Assembly (NCBI GenBank): GCA_029974925.1
Contig: JARKQH010000065.1
Location: 1 to 40,812 of the forward strand
Source: Verrucomicrobiota bacterium
Lineage (GTDB): Bacteria; Verrucomicrobiota; Verrucomicrobiia; Limisphaerales; UBA8199
Direction of reading: 5' to 3'
DNA length: 40,812 nt
The notes below the pieces were generated by a model. That model made no database searches. It was not told the DNA's origin and saw only the letters and a program-made list of their open reading frames with translations. The position numbers and the translations under genes were made by a program. The number at the start of each line of letters is the position of its first letter. The stretch's first letter is position 1. Positions 31,675-39,211 of the stretch are shown here, one piece after another.

Positions 31675-32295
31675 ATGACGACGATGCTGAACCAACACGT
31701 GCTGGTCTTGAACCGCCTCTGGCAGGCGGTGAATGTCTGCACGGCGCGGCGGGCCCTGACCTTGCTGTTCCAGGGTCACGCCCAGGTTGTGTTCGAGCGC
31801 GGGGACGGCTCGTTCCAGACCTTCAACTTCACCGAGTGGCACCATTTTTCCGAGCGCGAGCCGCATCCCGAGTCGGTCCGCACGGTTTCATTCCGCATTC
31901 GCGTGCCGCGGGTGATCCTCCTGCTGGTTTACGATCATCTGCCGAAGAAAGAGGTGAAATTCACCCGCCACAACATTTTCGAGCGCGACAAGAACACCTG
32001 CCAGTATTGCGGCGTCACCTGTGACCGCAAGGACCTGAACCTGGACCATGTCATCCCGCGGGACCGGGGCGGCCCGACCTCGTGGGAGAACATCGTCTGC
32101 TCCTGCATCGAGTGCAACACGCGGAAGGCCAACCGAACGCCGCAGGAGGCCGGCATGCACCTGATCCGCAAGCCAAAGCGGCCCAAGTGGCGGCCCTTCG
32201 TGCAGATTAATTTCACGCTGCACCAGCACGACAGTTGGAAGCACTTCATTGACCTGGCGTATTGGAACGTGGAACTCGGCGAGGACGTGGCCTGA
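31675..32295 (+). CDS. HNH endonuclease-fold protein
   Basis: 206 residues. N-terminal half (MLNQHVLVLNRLWQAVNVC, RRALTLLFQGHAQVV) is the part that precedes the nuclease in the very common bacterial HNH family of this size; the HNH domain spans about 95-155. Zinc-binding pairs Cys109/Cys112 (CQYCG) and Cys144/Cys147 (CIECN) frame the motif LNLDHVIPRDRGG (His125) with Asn138 in SWENIVC. Members are chromosomal, not tied to introns or restriction systems, and their role is not settled. No partner methylase or mobile element is adjacent. I prefer the ATG at 31675 to the TTG 12 bases before it. Confidence 0.9.
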   Translation: MTTMLNQHVLVLNRLWQAVNVCTARRALTLLFQGHAQVVFERGDGSFQTFNFTEWHHFSEREPHPESVRTVSFRIRVPRVILLLVYDHLPKKEVKFTRHNIFERDKNTCQYCGVTCDRKDLNLDHVIPRDRGGPTSWENIVCSCIECNTRKANRTPQEAGMHLIRKPKRPKWRPFVQINFTLHQHDSWKHFIDLAYWNVELGEDVA

Positions 32296-32327
32296 GAAGG
32301 CGGGCCGACGCCGGGCAAAAAACGCTT

Positions 32328-32357
32328 TTGCGCGCCCCCCCTGTTTTGAGCTATACT
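32328..32357 (+). promoter_or_regulatory. Possible promoter of the DUF1573 gene
   Basis: TTGCGC (32328-32333), 18 bases, TATACT (32352-32357; five of six). The -35 overlaps a small hairpin (GCAAAA 32315-32320 with TTTTGC 32326-32331). The ATG at 32374 is 16 bases past the -10. Confidence 0.4.
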
Positions 32358-32373
32358 GGGTTTGAATTTGCTT

Positions 32374-33567
32374 ATGAGCACGAAGAAATTGGGAATGGCG
32401 CTGGGATTCATTCTGGCCCGCGCCGTGGGGGCGGTGGCCCAGCCGCTGGCCGCCCCTGCCACGCCTTCACTGCCGCCCGCCCCGGACGCCGCCTTGCCGG
32501 CGGACGCCACGCCCCTGGGGCCGAGAATCAAGTTTGCCGAGCCCATCTTCGACTTCGGCCGCGTCAAAGCCGGCGAAGTTGTCAAACATACGTACGCCTT
32601 CACCAATATCGGCGACCAGGTCCTCGAAATTCACAACGTTCAGCCTTCGTGCGGCTGCACGCCGCTCGGCGAGTGGAGCCGCCGCGTCGAGCCCGGCCAG
32701 ACCGGGAGCATCGCCGTCCAGTTCAACAGCGCCAACTTCAACGGCGCCGTGTTCAAAACCATTTCGGTGGCCTGCAACGATAAGACCCAGCCGTCCCACA
32801 TCCTCCAGCTCAAGGGCACCATCTGGAAACCGATTGACGTTGCCCCCCAGTTCGCGGTCTTAAACATCCCCCCGGACGCCCCCAACGCCTCCACCACCGT
32901 CAAAATCATCAACAACACCGAGGAGCCGGTGACCCTGTCGCCGCCCGAGTCCAATAACCCCGCCTTCACCGCCGAGGTAAAAACCAATCAACCGGGCAAG
33001 GAATACGAGCTGACGGTTTCCACGAAATCCACCCTTCCGCCCGGCAACGTTCAGGGCATTATTACGCTCAAGACCAGCAGCACCAACCTCCCCGTGGTCA
33101 ACGTCACGGTTTGGGCCAATGTGCAGCCGGTCCTGGCCATCATGCCGCCCCAGATCACCCTGCCGCCTGCGCCGTTGACCACCAAGACCCTCCCCAGCGT
33201 CACCATCCAGAACAACACGACCAACACCCTCTCGCTCTCCGAACCGCAGATCAACCTGCAGGATGTGGATATCACCCTCCAGGAAATCCTGCCCGGCCGG
33301 GCCTTCTCCGCCACGCTGGCTTTTCCGCAGGGCTTCACGCTGCCTCAAGACCGGCAGACGGTTTTCACGGTTAAGACCAGCCACCCCAAATATCCCGTGG
33401 TTCGGGTGCCGGTGATTCAGATGCCGCGGCCCGCAACGCTCCCGGCCACCACCCCGGCCCCCGCCGCCGCCCCGCCTGCGGCCGCCGCCCCGCCCCCGGC
33501 GCCCCGGGTGTCCGCCGGTCCGACTCCACCGCCCCCGCCGCCCCCGCTGCCGCTTCCCAGCCGCTGA
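32374..33567 (+). CDS. DUF1573-type secreted protein with repeated Ig-like domains
   Basis: 397 residues from the ATG at 32374. Signal peptide (STKKLGMALGFILARAVGAVAQ) then about 80 residues of DUF1573: FDFGRVKAGEVVKHTYAFTN and the hallmark PSCGCTPLG. At least two further beta-sandwich units of the same general kind follow (VTVWANVQPVLAIMPPQI; TTKTLPSVTIQNNTTN), and the end is a Pro/Ala-rich tail (PPPPPPPLPLPSR). The fold is related to ASH/MSP domains and is extracellular here. It heads a close set with a rhodanese gene (8-base gap) and a MauE/DoxX gene (1-base gap), a combination that suggests extracytoplasmic thiol or redox chemistry. Molecular function unknown. Confidence 0.85.
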   Translation: MSTKKLGMALGFILARAVGAVAQPLAAPATPSLPPAPDAALPADATPLGPRIKFAEPIFDFGRVKAGEVVKHTYAFTNIGDQVLEIHNVQPSCGCTPLGEWSRRVEPGQTGSIAVQFNSANFNGAVFKTISVACNDKTQPSHILQLKGTIWKPIDVAPQFAVLNIPPDAPNASTTVKIINNTEEPVTLSPPESNNPAFTAEVKTNQPGKEYELTVSTKSTLPPGNVQGIITLKTSSTNLPVVNVTVWANVQPVLAIMPPQITLPPAPLTTKTLPSVTIQNNTTNTLSLSEPQINLQDVDITLQEILPGRAFSATLAFPQGFTLPQDRQTVFTVKTSHPKYPVVRVPVIQMPRPATLPATTPAPAAAPPAAAAPPPAPRVSAGPTPPPPPPPLPLPSR

Positions 33568-33575
33568 CACGCCAC

Positions 33576-34205
33576 GTGAAAGCGGTTCTGATCGAAGGGC
33601 TGCTGGTTGCGCTGGTGGGCGCCGGCCTCTCGCTCGCCGCCAATTACCTCTCCCCTCGCGGTCTCAAACTCTCGCGCAATTATTTCCCCCCGCCGCCCGC
33701 CGTCTCCAACGCCCCGCCGACAAGTCTCGCGCCCGGCGGCGGCCTGACCACCAACCTGCCGGCGCTGTCCAATGCCCTGGCGCTCCGGTTGCAGGCGCGC
33801 GGTTTGAGCCTGCTGGACAGCAACCAGGTTATCCACCTCTTCCACGACCCGGCCTATCAACAGGAACAGGTGATCTTTATTGACGCCCGGGACGACCCGG
33901 CCTATCAGGCCGGCCATATCCCCGGCGCTTACCAACTGGATTACTACCGGCCCGAGCCCTATCTGCCCGCCGTCCTCCAAGCCGCCCAGTTCGCCCGCCA
34001 AATCGTCATTTACTGCAACGGCGGCGACTGCGAGGACAGCGAATTCGCCGCCACGCTCCTGGCCCCGGCCGTCCCGCCCGGCACCCTGGGCGTTTACGGC
34101 GGCGGTTTCACCGAATGGGTCACCAACGGACTGCCGGTGGAAATCGGCGGCCGCAAAAGTGGCGTGTTCAAAAACGCGCCTTCGCCCTCCACTGCGCCTC
34201 GCTGA
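33576..34205 (+). CDS. Membrane-anchored rhodanese-like protein
   Basis: 209 residues from GTG at 33576. An N-terminal hydrophobic helix (LIEGLLVALVGAGLSLAANY) and a Pro-rich linker precede a single rhodanese domain (about 80-195): IFIDARDDPAYQAGHIPGA, active-loop Cys147 in IVIYCNGGDCEDSE, and VYGGGFTEWVTNGLPVE. The active loop has the CxGGxCExS form, with a second Cys (Cys152) and no Arg at the classical last position, so substrate choice probably differs from thiosulfate sulfurtransferases. Predicted to face the periplasm. Sandwiched between the DUF1573 and MauE/DoxX genes. Confidence 0.88.
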   Translation: MKAVLIEGLLVALVGAGLSLAANYLSPRGLKLSRNYFPPPPAVSNAPPTSLAPGGGLTTNLPALSNALALRLQARGLSLLDSNQVIHLFHDPAYQQEQVIFIDARDDPAYQAGHIPGAYQLDYYRPEPYLPAVLQAAQFARQIVIYCNGGDCEDSEFAATLLAPAVPPGTLGVYGGGFTEWVTNGLPVEIGGRKSGVFKNAPSPSTAPR

Positions 34206-34206
34206 C

Positions 34207-34728
34207 ATGAGCCTGGATGCTCCCACAAAACGCAAACTGGCCGACCTGGCCGGAGTGCTCGGCCGCTGGCTCCTGGGCGGATTGTTTATTTACATGGGGC
34301 TCAACAAGGCCCTGCATCCGGTGGACTTCCTTAAGCTGGTGCGGCAGTACGAACTGGTGGCCCATCCCTATCTGCTCAATTCGATTGCCGCCGCCCTGCC
34401 CTGGTTCGAGGTCTTTTGCGGTTTGCTGCTGGTGGCCGGGGTGGCGGTTCGCGGAGCCGCGCTCATGCTGGCCCTGATGTTGGTGCCCTTCAGCCTCGTG
34501 GTGCTCGATCGCGCGCTGGGCATTGCCGCCACGCAGGGCATTCCCTTTTGCAGCGTCAAGTTCGACTGCGGTTGTGGCACCGGCGAGGTCCTCATTTGCC
34601 GCAAACTCGTCGAGAACACGCTGCTGTTGCTCCTGGCCTTGTGGCTGCTGTGCGGCGTCGGGACCCGTTTCGCTCTCCGCTTTCGGTTGCAGAATCCGCG
34701 GGGCGGGCCCAACCGGGGCGCCCCCTAA
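34207..34728 (+). CDS. MauE/DoxX-family membrane protein
   Basis: 173 residues with four membrane helices (about 15-35, 58-78, 83-103, 132-152). The first helix carries GRWLLGGLFIYMGLNKALHP, typical of DoxX/MauE. A cysteine-rich loop follows helix 3: Cys115, Cys121, Cys123 and Cys131 (FDCGCGTGEVLIC). MauE-type proteins help make disulfides in methylamine dehydrogenase and relatives; together with the periplasmic rhodanese this suggests a thiol-oxidation or sulfur-transfer module. It starts one base after the rhodanese stop. Confidence 0.85.
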   Translation: MSLDAPTKRKLADLAGVLGRWLLGGLFIYMGLNKALHPVDFLKLVRQYELVAHPYLLNSIAAALPWFEVFCGLLLVAGVAVRGAALMLALMLVPFSLVVLDRALGIAATQGIPFCSVKFDCGCGTGEVLICRKLVENTLLLLLALWLLCGVGTRFALRFRLQNPRGGPNRGAP

Positions 34729-34865
34729 CCCCTCCGTCCCCGCTGCCCGGGATGCGTTTCACCGCGTCCCTTGCCCGAGCCGGACCTCGAGCGGAACGCT
34801 GGAATGCGCCCGTGCCGGCCCTCCTCCCCCCTGGCTCAAGAGTTGCGACGCTCCACTTTTATTAG

Positions 34866-34889
34866 TTGACACGCCGCGCGCCATCGCGC
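34866..34889 (+). promoter_or_regulatory. -35 element with overlapping inverted repeat before the Wzz-like gene
   Basis: A perfect TTGACA (34866-34871) is followed by GCGCG-CCAT-CGCGC (34876-34889), an operator-like inverted repeat exactly where the promoter spacer would be. No good -10 hexamer is seen (CAATTA at 17 bases), so activator-dependent or repressed transcription is possible. Confidence 0.3.
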
Positions 34890-34957
34890 AATTAGGAGCG
34901 GACACTTAAAGCAGGATCACAAAATCAACAACCAGAATCGAAGCGAGGATTCATCTC

Positions 34958-36094
34958 ATGCAACCGACCTCTGCCCCATCCCCCGGAGCCACTGTCTCGA
35001 ACCCGCCCGCGCCGCCCAAACCACCCGGTTTTCCTTTTTCCATCTTCCTGTCCATCTTCTTTCTCGCCCTCCTCGTGACCACCGTCATCACGGCCGTCCT
35101 TCCGGAGTCCTACGCCAGCTCCGCCCGCATCCTGGTTCAGAGGGACCAGGCGGACATCTCCGGCCTGGGTGACCACGGCGGCGGAGCTTCCTACGACCCG
35201 TACTTCAGCGAAACACAGGCTCGCCTCATCTGCTCGAGCGCCGTCCTCGAGAAAGCGGTGGAGACGCTCGACCTTAACAAAAAGCTGGCCGAGCGCTCTG
35301 GCTTGAGCCAGCCGCTCAAGACCAGCGAATCCATCGAAATCCTGAAACGGAAGCTCCGCGTCGTCCCGGTCCGCAACACGGATATCATTCAAATCGAGGC
35401 CGTTGACACCAACCCCGAAGAGGCTGCCACCCTCGCCAATGCCGTGGTGGCCGCCTACCGCGATTATCGTTCGCAAATTCGCGCCCGGAAAATTGCGGAC
35501 GCGCTTCCCGTCCTCCAGCGTGCCTACGACGAAAACCGGCGCGAGATTCTCGAACTTCAGACCGAAATCGCCGGACTTTCCCGCGCCCAAAACGCGGCCG
35601 ACACCAACCGGATCGCCGACGCAAACAAACGCCTCGAGGAGCGTCAACAACTCAGTGTTTCCCTCCTCTTCAAGCGCCTGTGGCACCAGACCGACCTGGC
35701 TCTCCCCGCCACCGACATGGTGCGAATCATAGACCCTGCCATCCCGCCCAGCCACCCGGAAAACCCCAACTTTCGCCTCAACCTGACAGTTGCCTTTCTC
35801 GTGGGCGGGTTTGCCGGGTTGTTCCTGGCCGCCACCGTTTATCTGCTCCAGCGGCGCGGTTATCGCCGGCAATACCAGCTCGCCCACAACCCCTTTCCCC
35901 CGCCGGTCCGCGCCGTCGCCCACAGCCTTGTCGCCCTGGTCGCCGGCTTCATCATCGGCTACCACTGCGCCACCCCGACCACTCTTTTTACGGTCATCCT
36001 GATTCCCCTGACCATTCTCCTCGCCTTTTTCGCCGCCCTCTACATTGAGCTGGCCGACCGCCCGGTCCCCGCTTCGCCCCCCTCCAAGCCCTAA
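34958..36094 (+). CDS. Wzz/GNVR-type polysaccharide chain-length protein with extra C-terminal helices
   Basis: 378 residues. After a Pro-rich N terminus (PPAPPKPPGFP) comes TM1 (about 28-50), then the Wzz periplasmic part: YASSARILVQRDQADISG, a long helical region (about 155-215, EETEIAG-like heptads), and the conserved DPAIPPSHPENPN just before TM2 (about 268-292). Unlike the usual two-helix Wzz, two more hydrophobic segments follow (about 310-328 and 330-352). There is no BY-kinase domain. It probably sets the length of an exported polysaccharide. The GAGG at 34945-34948 is a usable ribosome binding site. No glycosyltransferase cluster is next to it. Confidence 0.85.
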   Translation: MQPTSAPSPGATVSNPPAPPKPPGFPFSIFLSIFFLALLVTTVITAVLPESYASSARILVQRDQADISGLGDHGGGASYDPYFSETQARLICSSAVLEKAVETLDLNKKLAERSGLSQPLKTSESIEILKRKLRVVPVRNTDIIQIEAVDTNPEEAATLANAVVAAYRDYRSQIRARKIADALPVLQRAYDENRREILELQTEIAGLSRAQNAADTNRIADANKRLEERQQLSVSLLFKRLWHQTDLALPATDMVRIIDPAIPPSHPENPNFRLNLTVAFLVGGFAGLFLAATVYLLQRRGYRRQYQLAHNPFPPPVRAVAHSLVALVAGFIIGYHCATPTTLFTVILIPLTILLAFFAALYIELADRPVPASPPSKP

Positions 36095-36102
36095 ACTCCG
36101 AA

Positions 36103-36130
36103 GTTCAAAGTTCAGGGTTCGAGGTTCGTT
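36103..36130. repeat. Heptanucleotide tandem repeat
   Basis: GTTC recurs at 36103, 36110, 36117 and 36124, exactly every 7 bases, with mostly purines between (unit GTTCRRR). It lies just after the Wzz-like stop in a 273-base, AT-richer gap. The gap also contains the palindrome CTGTACAG (36218-36225), TATAAA (36244-36249) and the hairpin CGTGCT/AGCACG (36290-36302), which may form the control region of the PEP-CTERM gene; no clear -35 was found. Confidence 0.45.
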
Positions 36131-36367
36131 CGGTTAGAACCGGCTTGGTGGCGCCAACCATTTATTGTCATGGTCAATGCAATCCATGGCCGAAATGTGT
36201 ACCAAAATGTCCGGAGACTGTACAGACAAAGCATAATCTAATGTATAAAATAAGTCTCGTTACTGAGCAACGCCGGGCCGCAGTTCGCCCGTGCTGAGCA
36301 CGGCAATTAAACGCTGAACCTGACCAAGCCCAGCCGGGGGGAACCTGCTGGAAAGAACGGAAAACCT

Positions 36368-37042
36368 ATGATGACGAACAAACAAATACGCGGGAAGAGC
36401 GCGGCGCTTCTCGCGGGGGTGGTCCTCGGTGCCGGGGCGGTTGCGAGCGCAAATGCGGCGATTACCTGGAACCTCACAGACACCTTCTCCGGAACAGCGC
36501 CCAGCGGCGTGTTCGCGGTGAGTCTGGCAGATGCCGCCCCCGGTGTGGTCACCCTCACTGTGACCAGCGGCGGGGCAAGCGGCGAGTTTCTGAGTTCGCT
36601 ATATTTAAACTACTTGCCCAACACTTCCGCCGCCGGCCTCACCATCGTTCGCAACTCTGGTCCTGGCTCGTCGCCGGGCGTTTTCCTTGGCCTGGATGCG
36701 TTCAAGGCGGATGGCGACGGATTGTTCGACATTCGCATTGATTTCGACACCGCCCCTCCGCCGGATCGAATGACCGCGGGCGCGGTCTCGGTTTTCACGA
36801 TCACCGGCGCCACCGCGGCGAACTTCGTTTACCAATCGGCGCCCGATCCGCTCGGTTCCCAGGCCGCAGGCTATCCCAAGGACGGACTTTACGTCGCAGC
36901 TCATATTCAAGGGATTGGTCTGAATGGCGACAGCGGTTGGGCTACCGTTCCCGAGCCGACGACCATGATTGCCGGCGCGTTGCTGCTGCTGCCGTTCGCG
37001 GCCAGCACCTTCCGCTTCGTGCGTCGGCGCAAGCAGGCCTGA
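36368..37042 (+). CDS. PEP-CTERM sorting-signal protein
   Basis: 224 residues. Signal peptide (KSAALLAGVVLGAGAVASANA), a beta-rich middle of about 150 residues with no recognised domain, and a textbook PEP-CTERM tail: VPEPTTM, hydrophobic IAGALLLLPFAAS, and basic RFVRRRKQA. Such proteins are cut and anchored or released by an exosortase and are tied to exopolysaccharide formation. No exosortase is in the window, but the Wzz-like gene lies just upstream on the same strand, fitting an exopolysaccharide link. Function of the body unknown. Confidence 0.9.
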   Translation: MMTNKQIRGKSAALLAGVVLGAGAVASANAAITWNLTDTFSGTAPSGVFAVSLADAAPGVVTLTVTSGGASGEFLSSLYLNYLPNTSAAGLTIVRNSGPGSSPGVFLGLDAFKADGDGLFDIRIDFDTAPPPDRMTAGAVSVFTITGATAANFVYQSAPDPLGSQAAGYPKDGLYVAAHIQGIGLNGDSGWATVPEPTTMIAGALLLLPFAASTFRFVRRRKQA

Positions 37043-37071
37043 TCCGGCTGTTTCAACCTGCCGAGCGCCGC

Positions 37072-37362
37072 CTAAATGTCGGCGTTCGGTTGACGAGAGA
37101 CCTGCGGAATCCCCGCGCGCAACGGAGAGCGGCAGCCCCAGCGCAGCAAATAAATCTCCATGACAACGGGCTCAAAGAGCCTCCGGAGCGTGCCGGGGAA
37201 ACCGAGGCGGTCGAAGCTGCAAAGGAGGTTTGTGATGTGCCGGCCGAAGTTGGCAAGACAGGCGTCGGCGACGTGGTAACCGGGAGTGCGCGTTAGGCTT
37301 TTTTCCTGCACTCCAGCGCATACCACGCCACGCCGCGTTCCGCCACTGTGGTGGTGGTGCAA
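37072..37362 (-). other. Unidentified 96-codon open frame or decayed repeat
   Basis: The 341-base gap 37043-37383 holds no well-supported gene. On the minus strand a frame starting at TTG 37362 reads without stop through a hydrophobic stretch (FEPVVMEIYLLRW) and basic ends. It lacks a ribosome binding site and a recognisable family, and it is oriented tail-to-tail with the PEP-CTERM gene. It could be a small gene, a relic, or a repeated non-coding element that happens to be open. Confidence 0.2.
37283..37314. terminator. Inverted repeat between convergent genes
   Basis: GGAGTGC (37283-37289) pairs perfectly with GCACTCC (37308-37314) around an 18-base loop that contains a run of T. Lying between the convergent PEP-CTERM and glycosidase-like genes, it may end transcription from either side. 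The long loop makes this uncertain. Confidence 0.3.
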
Positions 37363-37383
37363 CGCTGTGTTCTTTGTGGCCGG

Positions 37384-38964
37384 CTATCTCCACCCCTTCA
37401 ACCAGTCCCGTTCGCCCACCTGGTAACGCCCACCGTTTAATTCCACCGGCGCTGCGTCGTCATTGAAATTGCAGACCACCCAGCTCCCGTCGCGGTAGAG
37501 GAACAACGCAACCTTGTTAGGCGCCTTGAAGCTGGCGTTGAACGGCCGCAACAGCGGCTCGCGGAGCTGGTCCAGTTCCTCACGCGTCAGGTTCAGCAAT
37601 GACTTCGGCTCCCCGTTCACCGCCAGCACGTGGACGTTTGGCCCGTCCAGTTTCACCTGCCCCTGCAGTCCCGCCTTCAGGCCGTCGGTGATCAACGCCG
37701 TTCTGCCGGCCGCCAGAAACCCGCCCAGTTTGGGCGCAAAGTCCTTGTCCTTCAGGCAATGCACCGGGAAAAACGCCGCCGTCGCGTTCGTCGGGAACTC
37801 ATGGCAGGGCACCAAGGGGATGCCCATCATGCCCACAAAATCGAACACATACTTCTCCTTGCCGGCGTCACTGTGCGGCGGTTTGTAGGCTGCCAGCCCA
37901 ATCGGCTCGCGCTGAGCCACCTCCTTTGCCAGCGCCAGCAGGTCCGGAATCTGGTTGCGCAATGCTTCAATGTTCCCCGGCCCGGTCGAGCCCTGCAAAC
38001 CCCCGTAACAGAACAGCATCGTCTCTCGCGCGCCCCCCAGCACCGTCATCCGGGCCTGCTCAAGATAGGTTTTTTCCGTGGTGCCCAGCCAGTCATACCA
38101 CCCGCCACCGCACTTCGCGCCGCCGATGCCCCCCAGCCAGCGCATGATGAAGTAGCCTTCATATTGCACCGTCCCGCCCCAGCGCTTGTCGTGGTAATCC
38201 CGTGTCTCGGTGCCCACCCAGATTCGGTCAAAATCCGCCGTTTGGCGCAGCACGTCGTAGCCGCGGGTGTGAAAATTTTCGTACCATTGGGGATATTTGA
38301 TGATCAGCTTCACGTTTGGATTCACCCGTCTGGCCGCGCCCAGCACGTACTCGCGCGACAGGAGCACCATCAGCTCGGACCGGTAATCCTCCCAGGTGTC
38401 GCCGTTGACCGGGTGCTTCGTTCCCCCAATCGTGACGGTCTTCGCCGTCCGCGCAGCCTGGCATTCAGAGCAGGCACAGTCCGTAAACCAGAAATCGTCA
38501 ATCATGATTTCATCGAATATCCCCGCGGTGTATTCAAAGATCGCCTTGATCTTCTCCTGCGTCGGCCCATCCGTGTAACAGGAAATGTCGGTCCATCCCT
38601 TCGACGGTTTGCCCACCTTGGTCGGCGTCACGCACCCCGACACCACAAACCCGGCGGCCTTGAACTGGTCCCGCGCGTGCTCCAGCGCCTTCCTTTCCGC
38701 CTGGTACCCGTCGCGGTAGGTCTCAATATAGACCTTGGTCACGGCCGTTTTCCGGCACCAGTCCATCGCCTGCGCGATCCCCTCCTCGCTCGACAAATGC
38801 TTGCGTACGTCCTGAGCCGGGAACAACGTCGAGAATCGGTGCCTCGCCGCCTCCTTCCGCCCCAACTCCCACAAATCCCCTGGCACGGGCTGGGCCTGCA
38901 CCGAGAGGTTCAGCGCCAGGACGAAAAAACCGCCGCACCATGCGAATCCAGACATGCGTTTCAT
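37384..38964 (-). CDS. Secreted TIM-barrel glycoside-hydrolase-like protein
   Basis: 526 residues. Signal peptide (SGFAWCGGFFVLALNLSVQAQ) then a (beta/alpha)8-type domain: KVYIETYRDGYQ, a strand ending DEIMIDDFWFTDCACSECQ with a candidate acidic pair Asp156/Asp157 and a CxCxxC cluster (Cys163, 165, 168), KLIIKYPQWYENF, and RIWVGTETRDY. The C-terminal part (about 370-520) has beta-sandwich features (VHVLAVNGEP; GSWVVCNFNDDAAPVELNGG), as in glycosidase accessory domains. The I(D)DFWF...C.C..C pattern is known from uncharacterised glycosidase-like families. Substrate unknown. Start ATG at 38964. Confidence 0.72.
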   Translation of the reverse strand: MKRMSGFAWCGGFFVLALNLSVQAQPVPGDLWELGRKEAARHRFSTLFPAQDVRKHLSSEEGIAQAMDWCRKTAVTKVYIETYRDGYQAERKALEHARDQFKAAGFVVSGCVTPTKVGKPSKGWTDISCYTDGPTQEKIKAIFEYTAGIFDEIMIDDFWFTDCACSECQAARTAKTVTIGGTKHPVNGDTWEDYRSELMVLLSREYVLGAARRVNPNVKLIIKYPQWYENFHTRGYDVLRQTADFDRIWVGTETRDYHDKRWGGTVQYEGYFIMRWLGGIGGAKCGGGWYDWLGTTEKTYLEQARMTVLGGARETMLFCYGGLQGSTGPGNIEALRNQIPDLLALAKEVAQREPIGLAAYKPPHSDAGKEKYVFDFVGMMGIPLVPCHEFPTNATAAFFPVHCLKDKDFAPKLGGFLAAGRTALITDGLKAGLQGQVKLDGPNVHVLAVNGEPKSLLNLTREELDQLREPLLRPFNASFKAPNKVALFLYRDGSWVVCNFNDDAAPVELNGGRYQVGERDWLKGWR

Positions 38965-39183
38965 GCCGCATTGGTGTCACAAAAGGGCCGCCTCGAAAAC
39001 AGGAAAATAACCGGGGTGATGGATGGCGACCGGAGGAGGATGAACAGAGGTTGGTGTTCTGATGGCAGGTTTCACGCGAAGGGCGCACTTCCTGGCCAAT
39101 TGGTCTCAGCCCTGACCGGTCAAAAGCCCGGCTGCGGATTTCTTAGCGCGGCATAGCCGCAACCAAGGGATTTGAGCAGGGGC

Positions 39184-39208
39184 CACCTTTCCGGGTAAAA
39201 GGAAGGTG
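39184..39208 (+). promoter_or_regulatory. Hairpin that hides the ribosome binding site of the next gene
   Basis: CACCTTTCC (39184-39192) pairs with GGAAGGTG (39201-39208), eight base pairs with one bulged T and loop GGGTAAAA. The 3' arm contains the Shine-Dalgarno GGAAGG (39201-39206), five bases before the ATG at 39212, so ribosome access should depend on opening this stem. Just upstream, GCGGC-ATA-GCCGC (39148-39160) forms another hairpin. Confidence 0.6.
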
Positions 39209-39211
39209 ATT

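Noticed and set aside
37630-39156. Plus-strand open frame of over 500 codons across the glycosidase-like gene
   Set aside because: Composition is Arg/Pro/His-rich and unlike a protein, and the minus-strand gene has a signal peptide and domain motifs.
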